Source: Parasulfuritortus sp049322515
Lineage (GTDB): Bacteria; Pseudomonadota; Gammaproteobacteria; Burkholderiales; Thiobacillaceae
NCBI GenBank assembly: GCA_049322515.1
Contig: JBMOQW010000029.1
Location: forward strand, 130,311 to 194,310
Length of the DNA stretch: 64,000 nt
Reading direction: 5' to 3'
Both the position numbers and the translations under genes were made by a program. Below the pieces are notes generated by a model that was given only the letters and a program-made list of their open reading frames with translations, made no database searches and was not told the DNA's origin. This document shows, piece after piece, positions 53,811 through 61,762 of the stretch (position 1 is the stretch's first letter; each line of letters opens with the position of its first letter).

Positions 53811-55214
53811 TCAGGCCAGGTCCAGGAACTCCAGCATGCCCTTGGCCGCTTCGCGGCCTTCCCACACGGCGGTGACCACCAGATCGGAGCCGCGCACCAT
53901 GTCGCCGCCGGCGAAGATCTTCGGGTTGGCCGTCTGGTAGGCGTGCTTTTGGCCCTTGGCCACCACTCGGCCGGCCGGGTCCGTGGTGATGCCGAAATCG
54001 GCGAACCAGGGCTGCGGATTGGGCCGAAACCCGAAAGCAACCAGCACGCGGTCACAGGGCACGATTTCCTCGGAGCCCTCGACCACGACCGGGGAGCGGC
54101 GGCCACGCGCGTCGGGCTCGCCCAGTGTGGTGGTCACCAGCTTGATGCCTTCGACTTTTCCGCGCCCCACGATCTCGACCGGCTGGCGGTTCCACAGGAA
54201 CTGCACGCCTTCTTCCTTGGCGTTGGCGACTTCGCGCTTGGAGCCGGGCATGTTGGCCTCGTCCCGGCGATAGGCGCAGGTGACCGACTCGGCGCCCTGG
54301 CGGATCGAAGTGCGGTTGCAGTCCATGGCGGTGTCGCCCCCGCCCAGCACCACGACCTTGAGGCCCTTCATGTCGACGAATTCGTCCTGGGCGTAGCCCA
54401 GGCAGTGACGCACGTTGGAGATCAGGAACGGCAAGGCCGGCATCACGCCCGGCAGGTCCTCGCCCGGGATGCCGGCTTGCATGTAGGTGTAGGTGCCCAT
54501 GCCGAGAAAGACGGCGTCGTAATCCTTCACCAGAGCGGCGAAGGCCACGTCCTTGCCGACTTCGGTATTGAGGCGGAATTCGATGCCCATGCCTTCGAAG
54601 ATCTCGCGCCGGCGAGTCATCACGCTTTTTTCCATCTTGAATTCGGGGATGCCGAAGGTGAGCAGCCCGCCGATTTCCTCGTAGCGATCGAACACCACCG
54701 CCTTGACGCCGTTGCGCGCCAGCACGTCGGCGCAGGCCAGGCCGGCCGGACCAGCGCCGACGATGGCGACTTTCTTGCCGGTGGCGACCACCTTGGACAG
54801 GTCCGGCCGCCAGCCTTGGGCAAAGGCGGTCTCCGAGATGTAGCGCTCGACCTGGCCGATGGTGACGGCGCCGAAGTTGCACTGGTTCAGGGTGCAGGCG
54901 CCTTCGCACAAACGATCCTGCGGACAGACCCGGCCACAGACTTCCGGCAGGGAATTGGTCTGGTGCGACAGTTCGGCCGCCTCAAAGAGACGGCCTTCAT
55001 CGACCAGCTTGAGCCAGTTCGGGATGTAGTTGTGCACCGGGCACTTCCACTCGCAGTACGGATTGCCGCAGGCCAGGCAGCGGCCGGACTGCTCGATGGC
55101 CTGGTCGCCATCCATCTGGGCATAAATTTCCTTGAACTCGGCCTTGCGGACCTCGGCCGGGGTCTTGGCGCCATCGCGGCGGGCGATTTTTACGAACTGG
55201 AATACGTCGGACAT
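53811..55214 (-). CDS. gltD: Glutamate synthase small (beta) subunit GltD
   Basis: A 467-residue NADPH-oxidising subunit. The N-terminal cysteines GRCLACGNPYC...WKCPVHNYIP and CGRVCPQDRLCEGAC hold two 4Fe-4S clusters; FAD-binding GAGPAGLACADVLARNG and NADPH-binding VVVLGGGDTAMDC follow. It feeds electrons to GltB. The ATG at 55214 (MSDVFQF) is the family start; GltD normally follows gltB directly, but here two genes intervene. A terminator follows. Confidence 0.95.
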   Translation of the reverse strand: MSDVFQFVKIARRDGAKTPAEVRKAEFKEIYAQMDGDQAIEQSGRCLACGNPYCEWKCPVHNYIPNWLKLVDEGRLFEAAELSHQTNSLPEVCGRVCPQDRLCEGACTLNQCNFGAVTIGQVERYISETAFAQGWRPDLSKVVATGKKVAIVGAGPAGLACADVLARNGVKAVVFDRYEEIGGLLTFGIPEFKMEKSVMTRRREIFEGMGIEFRLNTEVGKDVAFAALVKDYDAVFLGMGTYTYMQAGIPGEDLPGVMPALPFLISNVRHCLGYAQDEFVDMKGLKVVVLGGGDTAMDCNRTSIRQGAESVTCAYRRDEANMPGSKREVANAKEEGVQFLWNRQPVEIVGRGKVEGIKLVTTTLGEPDARGRRSPVVVEGSEEIVPCDRVLVAFGFRPNPQPWFADFGITTDPAGRVVAKGQKHAYQTANPKIFAGGDMVRGSDLVVTAVWEGREAAKGMLEFLDLA

Positions 55215-55231
55215 GTTTTCACCACACTCGA

Positions 55232-55633
55232 TCAAATGAAGGGGTTGACCACCTTCAACCGGCCATCGAACAGTTGGCCGTTTTGGAAATCTTCAGAATT
55301 AAGGGTGTCGCAACCGGACTGTAAAGCGGCAGCAACAATCAGTGAATCCCAGTGCGACAGGGCATAGCGATCCGACAACTGCATGGCACCGCGCACGGTC
55401 TCACCGTCCATGCCGATCACTTCGCACAAATCCATCAGGCCGCCAGCCACCTCATACGCCTCATCGCGACTGAAGCCATGCTTCCGGGTCAAGACGCTGA
55501 TCGTTTCGTTGACGACCTGCACGCCGATCACCGGACCCGCTTCGATGATTTCCATCGCACGCGCGGTCTTGGCGCCGTCATCGGATTCTGCATATACATC
55601 GATGTTGGTATCGGCGAAGGCTCTAGCGGTCAT
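55232..55633 (-). CDS. PIN-domain toxin (VapC-like)
   Basis: A 133-residue PIN-domain ribonuclease candidate. The four acidic sites are present: Asp8 (FADTNIDVY), Glu43 (VVNETIS), Asp96 (SHWDSLIVAAA) and Glu114/Asp115 (NSEDF). It starts inside the last codons of the antitoxin gene (11-base overlap) and ends 17 bases before gltD. With the antitoxin it forms a two-gene cassette between gltB and gltD, on the same strand, so it is probably transcribed with the glutamate synthase operon as well as any promoter of its own. Confidence 0.9.
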   Translation of the reverse strand: MTARAFADTNIDVYAESDDGAKTARAMEIIEAGPVIGVQVVNETISVLTRKHGFSRDEAYEVAGGLMDLCEVIGMDGETVRGAMQLSDRYALSHWDSLIVAAALQSGCDTLNSEDFQNGQLFDGRLKVVNPFI

Positions 55634-55826
55634 ACAACTCGTCCCGATCGAACTTCACTGCCTTGAAACGGCCTCGATATTTGGCCAGAACCTCTCGAGC
55701 CCGCGCCCGAACGTCGTCAGTCGGAGCCCGCCGTGACTTCAGGAAACCGACAAAATCGAGCACTTCTTGAGCCGCCGATTCCGGCAGCCCCCGAACTTCC
55801 TCGAAAATACGCTCGGCGGTTCCCAT
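55623..55826 (-). CDS. DUF2281-type antitoxin
   Basis: A 67-residue protein of the DUF2281 type: helical N terminus (AERIFEEVRGLPESAAQEVLDFVGFLKSRR) and a basic, probably toxin-wrapping C-terminal half. DUF2281 genes usually precede PIN toxins, as here. It starts 7 bases after the gltB stop. It probably neutralises the PIN protein and may bind its own promoter, but no separate promoter fits in 7 bases unless it lies inside gltB. Confidence 0.85.
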   Translation of the reverse strand: MGTAERIFEEVRGLPESAAQEVLDFVGFLKSRRAPTDDVRARAREVLAKYRGRFKAVKFDRDELYDR

Positions 55827-55833
55827 GTCGGGC

Positions 55834-58800
55834 TCACCCCTTCAACAAACTATCCAGCGTCAACGCCTTCGACTTCACCAGCCAGAACTTGTGCACCACG
55901 TCGTCGAAGTTGTCGAGCATCCAGCGGGCACGCGCCGAGCCGGTGTAGGCCAGGTGCTTCTCCAGCTTTTCGCGCAGGAAGGCGCGGTGCTCGCCGGTGT
56001 TCTCGTCGTTGATGCGGTTGATGTCGATCAGTTCGTTGTTGTAGCGCTCGGCGAACTGGCCGGCCTCGTCGAACACCAGGGCGAAGCCGCCGGTCATGCC
56101 TGCGCCAAAGTTGAGGCCGGTGTCGCCCAGGATGACGATGCAGCCGCCGGTCATGTATTCGCAACCGTGCTCGCCGACACCTTCCACCACCGCCAAGGCG
56201 CCGGAGTTGCGCACCCCGAAGCGTTCGCCGGCCATGCCAGCCGCGTACAGTTCACCGCCGGTGGCACCATACAGGCAGGTGTTGCCGATGATCGCCGACT
56301 TATGTGCCTCGAAGGCATGGCCCTGGGGCGGATAGACGATCAGTCGCCCCCCCGCCATGCCCTTGCCAACGTAGTCGTTGGCGTCGCCTTCGATCTCCAG
56401 GGTCAAGCCCTTGTGGTTCCAGACACCGAAGCTCTGGCCGGCGGAGCCGGTCATCTTCACGTGCAGGCAGTCGTCCGGGAGGCCGTCGGCGCCGTGCGCG
56501 CGGGCGATTTCACCGGACAGACGGGCACCGATCGAGCGGTTGACGTTGCGAACCGTGTATTCCAGGCGTTGCGGGGTCTTGCTCTGGATGCCGGCCAGGG
56601 CGTCCTTGACCATCTGCTCGGCCAGTTCACCCTTGTCGAACGAGGGATTGGACGACTCGACGCAGAAGCGCGGCTGGGCCGGGTCGATGCTGCCCTGGGA
56701 AAGCAGCAGGTCGAGCTTGAGCTTCTTCTGCTTGTCGGTCTGGCCTTCGAGCAGGTCGAGCAGGTCGGTGCGGCCGATCAGGTCTTCGAACTTGCGCACG
56801 CCCAGCCTGGCCATCCACTCGCGGGTTTCCATGGCGATGAAGGTGAAGTAGTTCACGATCATGTCGGGCAGGCCGATGAAGTGTTCCTTGCGCAGCTTGG
56901 CATCTTGCGTCGCCACGCCGGTGGCGCAGTTGTTCAGGTGGCAGATGCGCAGGTACTTGCAGCCCAGGGCGACCATCGGGCCGGTGCCGAAACCGAAGCT
57001 TTCGGCACCCAGGATGGCCGCCTTGATGACGTCGAGGCCGGTCTTCAGGCCCCCGTCGGCCTGCAAGCGCACGCGGCCGCGCAGGCCATTGGCACGCAGC
57101 ACCTGCTGGGCCTCGGAGACACCCAACTCGAACGGCGTGCCGGCGTATTTGACCGAAGTCAGCGGGCTGGCCCCGGTGCCACCGTCATAGCCTGAGATGG
57201 TGATCAGGTCGGCGTAGGCCTTGGCGACGCCGGCGGCAATGGTACCCACCCCCGGTTCGGCGACCAGCTTCACCGAGACCAGGGCCTGGGGGTTGACCTG
57301 CTTCAGGTCGAAGATCAACTGGGCCAGGTCCTCGATGGAGTAGATGTCATGGTGCGGCGGCGGCGAGATCAGGGTGATGCCGGGCTTGGTGTGGCGCAGG
57401 GTGGCGATCAGTTCGTTGACCTTGCCGCCCGGCAACTGGCCGCCCTCGCCGGGCTTGGCACCCTGGGCGACCTTGATCTGCAGGACTTCGGCGTTGACCA
57501 AGTAGTGCGGGGTCACGCCGAAGCGGCCCGAGGCGACCTGCTTGATCTTCGACATCTTGATCGTGCCATAGCGCTTGGCATCCTCACCGCCCTCGCCCGA
57601 GTTCGAGCGGCCGCCGATCCGGTTCATGCCCTCGGCCAGGGCCTCGTGGGCTTCCGGCGACAGGGCGCCGAGCGACATGCCAGCGGAGTCGAAGCGCTTC
57701 AGGATCGTCTCGACCGGCTCGACCTCGTCGACGCTGATCGGATTCTCCTTCAAGGCCATCAGGTCGCGCAGCATGGCCACCGGCCGGGTGTTGACGATGT
57801 CGGCGTATTCCTTGTAGGCCGCGTAGCTACCATTCTGCACGGCCTTCTGCAGGGCCTGGACCACGTCCGGGTTATAGGCGTGGTACTCCTCGCCGTACAT
57901 GAACTTGAGCAAGCCGCCGGCGGTGACCGGCTTGAGCGGGTTGAAGGCAGCCCGGTTCAGACGCTTTTGGTCGGCCTCGAAATCGGTGAAATCAGCCCCC
58001 GAGATGCGCGACACGGTGCCACGCAGGCATTTGTCGACGACCCGATCGTGCATGCCGACCACTTCGAACAATTGCGCCCCGCGATAGCTGGCGATGGCGG
58101 AGATGCCCATCTTGGACATCACCTTCAGCAAGCCCTTGTCGATGCCCTTTCGGTAGTTGTAGAGCGCCTTGGCGAGCGGCAGCTTGACCTCGCCGCTGGC
58201 GACCAGGCCGGCAATGGTCTGGTAGGCCAGGTAGGGATACACGGCGGTGGCGCCATAGCCGATCAGGCTGGCGATCTGGTGCGGATCGCGCGCACTGCCG
58301 GTTTCCACGACCAGGTTGGCGTCGCAACGAAGGCCGGCGTCGGTCAGGGCATGGTGCACGGCACCGGTGGCAAACAAGGCCGGGATCAGTAGCCGATCCT
58401 TGGCGATGGCGCGGTCGGACAGCACCACCACCACCTTGCCCGACCTCACCGCGGCGACCGCGTCGGCGCAAAGCGTGTCGAGCGCGGTTTCGAGACCGAC
58501 CCCTGCATAACCCAGATCGAAGCGGACCGTGGCATAGGTCGGATCGGTCTGGGTGGTGACCTGCATGAACAGATCATGCGACAGCACCGGCGAATTCACT
58601 TCCAGCCGATGGGCATGCTCGGGGGTTTCCTGGAACAGGTTGAGCTCGCGCCCGAACACCGTGTGCAGGCTCATCACGATCGCTTCGCGGATCGGATCGA
58701 TCGGCGGGTTGGTGACTTGGGCAAACTGCTGGCGCAGGTAGTCGAACGGCGAGCGCACCTTGTGGCTCAGCACCGCCATGGGCGTGTCGTCGCCCATGGA

Positions 58801-60279
58801 GCCGACCGCTTCCTGGCCATCCTCGGCGAGCACCCGGATGACCTGGTCCATTTCCTCGAAGCTGACGTTGTGCAGCTTCTGGTGGGTCAACAGGGACGCA
58901 GGGTCCATCACCGGCGCACCCGCATCCTGCTCGGCGCCCAGTTCGACCCGGCGGGCGTGCTGCTTGAGCCAGTCGCGGTAAGGGTGGCCGGCCTTGAGCA
59001 ACGCGTCGATATCTTCGGGGAGAAGGAACTTGCCGGTCTGCAAATCGGCGGCGACCATCTGGCCCGGACGCACGCGGCCCTTGGCGACGATGTTCTCGGG
59101 GCCGCCATAGTCCCAGACGCCGACTTCAGAGGCGATGGTGACATAGCGGTCCTTGGTGATCACATAGCGGGCCGGGCGCAGGCCGTTGCGGTCGAGCATG
59201 CAGACGCCATAGCGGCCGTCGGTCATGACGATGCCGGCCGGGCCGTCCCACGGCTCCATGTGCATGGAATTGAATTCGTAGAAGGCGCGCAGGTCCGGAT
59301 CCATGTTGGTGACGTTCTGCCAGGCCGGCGGCACCATCATGCGCATGGCACGGAACAGGCCGGCACCGCCCATGACCAGGCCTTCGAGCATGTTGTCGAA
59401 GCTCATCGAGTCGGAACCTTTGGTACCGACCATCGGCCGCACGTCTTCCATGTTCGGGATCAGCGGGCTTTGGAACTTCTGTTCACGGGCGCGCGCCCAG
59501 TTACGGTTGCCCTGCACGGTATTGATCTCGCCATTGTGGGCGAGGTAGCGGAACGGCTGGGCCAGGCGCCATTCAGGCCAGGTGTTGGTCGAGAAGCGCT
59601 GGTGGAACACGGCCAAGGCCGAGGCGAAGCGTTCGTCGTTCAAGTCGGGATAGAACACCGGCAGATACGCCGGCATGACCAGGCCCTTGTAGGAAATGAC
59701 GCGGCCGGACAGGGTCGGGATATAGAAGGTGGCGTCGTCGCCGGCCACGGCCTTCTCGACTTTGCGGCGGGCGATATAAAGCTTGCGCTCGAAGATCTCG
59801 GCGTCGATGGCGTCCGGGCAGTTGACGAACAACTGCTCGATCACCGGCAGGCTCTTCAGGGCGTACTCGCCCAAAGCACCGTTGTCGGTGGGCACCTTGC
59901 GAAAACCCGCCACGACCAGGCCTTCACCGGTCAGTTCGGCGTTCAGCAAGTCGCGGACACGCTGCGCCTTGGCGGCGTCCTGGCTCAGGAAGACCAGGCC
60001 GGCAGCGTAGTGGTTCGCCAATTTGAAGCCCGCCTCGGCGGCCACTGCACGCAGAAAGGCATCCGGCTTCTTGAACAGCAGACCGCAGCCATCACCCGAT
60101 TTGCCGTCGGCGGCCACCGCGCCCCGGTGGGTCATGCAGGCCAGGGAGGCAATCGCGGTCTGCACCAGCTTGTGGGTGGGCTGGTCGTCCAGCTGCGCGA
60201 TGAGGCCGAAGCCGCAACTATCCTGTTCAAAATCAGGGCTGTAGAGCGTGCCGCACAAGCGGCTTTGTCGATCGTCCAT
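55834..60279 (-). CDS. gltB: Glutamate synthase large (alpha) subunit GltB
   Basis: A 1481-residue enzyme, normal length. The catalytic N-terminal nucleophile is Cys22 (QDSCGFGLIAQL) after removal of a 21-residue propeptide; the glutaminase domain, central domain, FMN-binding domain (with AAILGAESFGFGTGPMVALGC and the 3Fe-4S cysteines CHLNNCATGVATQ split after it) and the C-terminal beta helix (GGRLIVYPPQG) follow. It makes two glutamates from glutamine and 2-oxoglutarate with GltD. The 7-base gap to the antitoxin shows tight insertion of the cassette. Confidence 0.97.
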   Translation of the reverse strand: MDDRQSRLCGTLYSPDFEQDSCGFGLIAQLDDQPTHKLVQTAIASLACMTHRGAVAADGKSGDGCGLLFKKPDAFLRAVAAEAGFKLANHYAAGLVFLSQDAAKAQRVRDLLNAELTGEGLVVAGFRKVPTDNGALGEYALKSLPVIEQLFVNCPDAIDAEIFERKLYIARRKVEKAVAGDDATFYIPTLSGRVISYKGLVMPAYLPVFYPDLNDERFASALAVFHQRFSTNTWPEWRLAQPFRYLAHNGEINTVQGNRNWARAREQKFQSPLIPNMEDVRPMVGTKGSDSMSFDNMLEGLVMGGAGLFRAMRMMVPPAWQNVTNMDPDLRAFYEFNSMHMEPWDGPAGIVMTDGRYGVCMLDRNGLRPARYVITKDRYVTIASEVGVWDYGGPENIVAKGRVRPGQMVAADLQTGKFLLPEDIDALLKAGHPYRDWLKQHARRVELGAEQDAGAPVMDPASLLTHQKLHNVSFEEMDQVIRVLAEDGQEAVGSMGDDTPMAVLSHKVRSPFDYLRQQFAQVTNPPIDPIREAIVMSLHTVFGRELNLFQETPEHAHRLEVNSPVLSHDLFMQVTTQTDPTYATVRFDLGYAGVGLETALDTLCADAVAAVRSGKVVVVLSDRAIAKDRLLIPALFATGAVHHALTDAGLRCDANLVVETGSARDPHQIASLIGYGATAVYPYLAYQTIAGLVASGEVKLPLAKALYNYRKGIDKGLLKVMSKMGISAIASYRGAQLFEVVGMHDRVVDKCLRGTVSRISGADFTDFEADQKRLNRAAFNPLKPVTAGGLLKFMYGEEYHAYNPDVVQALQKAVQNGSYAAYKEYADIVNTRPVAMLRDLMALKENPISVDEVEPVETILKRFDSAGMSLGALSPEAHEALAEGMNRIGGRSNSGEGGEDAKRYGTIKMSKIKQVASGRFGVTPHYLVNAEVLQIKVAQGAKPGEGGQLPGGKVNELIATLRHTKPGITLISPPPHHDIYSIEDLAQLIFDLKQVNPQALVSVKLVAEPGVGTIAAGVAKAYADLITISGYDGGTGASPLTSVKYAGTPFELGVSEAQQVLRANGLRGRVRLQADGGLKTGLDVIKAAILGAESFGFGTGPMVALGCKYLRICHLNNCATGVATQDAKLRKEHFIGLPDMIVNYFTFIAMETREWMARLGVRKFEDLIGRTDLLDLLEGQTDKQKKLKLDLLLSQGSIDPAQPRFCVESSNPSFDKGELAEQMVKDALAGIQSKTPQRLEYTVRNVNRSIGARLSGEIARAHGADGLPDDCLHVKMTGSAGQSFGVWNHKGLTLEIEGDANDYVGKGMAGGRLIVYPPQGHAFEAHKSAIIGNTCLYGATGGELYAAGMAGERFGVRNSGALAVVEGVGEHGCEYMTGGCIVILGDTGLNFGAGMTGGFALVFDEAGQFAERYNNELIDINRINDENTGEHRAFLREKLEKHLAYTGSARARWMLDNFDDVVHKFWLVKSKALTLDSLLKG

Positions 60280-60369
60280 TTTTCCGGTCGCCGAGGCACG
60301 TGATCAAGGTAAAAGGGCGGGAATTCTAGCGCGTTCAAGGGTTTGCGCCAACCGGGATCGCAGTGCCAC

Positions 60370-60402
60370 GAAAAACACAAACGCCCCATTTTGGGGCGTT
60401 TT
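60370..60402 (-). terminator. Terminator after metY
   Basis: AAACGCCCC and GGGGCGTTT form a 9-base stem (60379-60401) with a 5-base loop. On the minus strand a moderate T-rich tail (GTGTTTTTC) follows. It ends the metY transcript; a T-poor opposite side makes it one-way. Confidence 0.75.
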
Positions 60403-60422
60403 ACCGACCGCGGCGTACCGCC

Positions 60423-61694
60423 TCAGGCGGCGGCCAGTGCCTGCTCCAGGTCGGCCAGGATGTCGTCGATATGCTCGATGCCGATCGACAGGCGGACCAT
60501 GTCTTCGGACACCCCGGCTTTCTTGAGCTCCTCGGGCGACAACTGGCGGTGCGTGGTCGAGGCCGGGTGGCAGGCCAGGGACTTGGCGTCGCCGATGTTG
60601 ACCAGGCGGACCACCAGATTGAGGGCGTCGATGAAGCGGCCGCCCGCCTCGCGCCCGCCCTTGATGCCGAACGACAGGATGCCTGAGGCGCGGCCGCCCA
60701 TGTACTTGTCGACCAGCGGCCGGCTGGCATGGTCGATGAGCCCGGCATAGTTGACCCACTCGACCCGCGGATGGTTGTGCAGGTACTCGGCCACCTTGAG
60801 GGTGTTCTTGCAGATCCGGTCCATGCGCAGTGGCAGGGTTTCCAGCCCCTGCAGGATCAGGAAGCTGTTGAAAGGTGAGATCGCCGCGCCCATGTTGCGC
60901 AATGGCACCACGCGGGCCCGGCCGATATACGCGGCCGGGCCGAGCGCCTCGGTGTAGACCACGCCGTGATAGGACACATCGGGCTCGTTCAGGCGCTTGA
61001 AGCGGGCCTTGTGCTCGGCCCAGGGGAAGGTGCCGGAATCGACGATGCAGCCGCCGATGGAGTTGCCATGGCCGCCCATGTACTTGGTCAGGGCGTGCAC
61101 CACGATGTCGGCACCATGCTCGAACGGCCGGCACAGGACCGGGGTTGGCACGGTGTTGTCGACGATGAGCGGGATCCCATGCCGGTGCGCGATGTCGGCC
61201 AGGGTGCCGATGTCGACCACGTTACCGAGCGGGTTGCCGATCGACTCGCAATAGATCGCCTTGGTCTTGGCGTCGATCAGCGTCTCGAAGCTGGCCGGAT
61301 CGCGGTAATCGGCGAAACGGACCTGGATGCCATATTGCGGCAGGGTATGGGCGAACAGGTTGTAGGTGCCGCCATACAGGGTGCTGCTGGTGACGATGTT
61401 GTCCCCGGCTTCCGAGATGGTCATGATGGCGTAAGTCACCGCCGCCATGCCGGACGACAGCGCCAGGGCGCCGATCCCGCCTTCCATCGCCGCGACGCGC
61501 TTTTCCAGCACGTCGGTGGTCGGGTTCATGATCCGGGTGTAGATGTTGCCCGCCACCTTGAGGTCGAACAAGTCAGCCCCGTGCTGGGTGCTGTCAAAGG
61601 CGTAGGACGTGGTCTGGTAGATCGGCACCGCCACCGACTTGGTGGTGGGTTCGGGCGAATAGCCGCCATGGACGGCCAGGGTTTCCAGCTTCAT
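60423..61694 (-). CDS. metY: O-acetylhomoserine sulfhydrylase / aminocarboxypropyltransferase
   Basis: A 423-residue Cys/Met-metabolism PLP enzyme making homocysteine from O-acetylhomoserine and sulfide. The PLP lysine lies in HALTKYMGGHGNSIGG; SSGMAAVTYA and YCESIGNP and VDNTVPTPVL are family blocks. Length and these blocks fit MetY rather than MetB/MetC. A strong GGAGGAG lies about 10 bases before the ATG. Direct sulfide use suits a sulfur-rich habitat, but that is inference. Confidence 0.93.
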   Translation of the reverse strand: MKLETLAVHGGYSPEPTTKSVAVPIYQTTSYAFDSTQHGADLFDLKVAGNIYTRIMNPTTDVLEKRVAAMEGGIGALALSSGMAAVTYAIMTISEAGDNIVTSSTLYGGTYNLFAHTLPQYGIQVRFADYRDPASFETLIDAKTKAIYCESIGNPLGNVVDIGTLADIAHRHGIPLIVDNTVPTPVLCRPFEHGADIVVHALTKYMGGHGNSIGGCIVDSGTFPWAEHKARFKRLNEPDVSYHGVVYTEALGPAAYIGRARVVPLRNMGAAISPFNSFLILQGLETLPLRMDRICKNTLKVAEYLHNHPRVEWVNYAGLIDHASRPLVDKYMGGRASGILSFGIKGGREAGGRFIDALNLVVRLVNIGDAKSLACHPASTTHRQLSPEELKKAGVSEDMVRLSIGIEHIDDILADLEQALAAA

Positions 61695-61762
61695 TTATTG
61701 TGTCTCCTCCAAACGGGAATGGCGATTATTCTCCGTCCCGGCGCGGCTGTCACCGACCCGGA

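Noticed and set aside
58576..60303. A 575-codon frame opposite gltB
   Set aside because: Antisense shadow of a well-identified enzyme.
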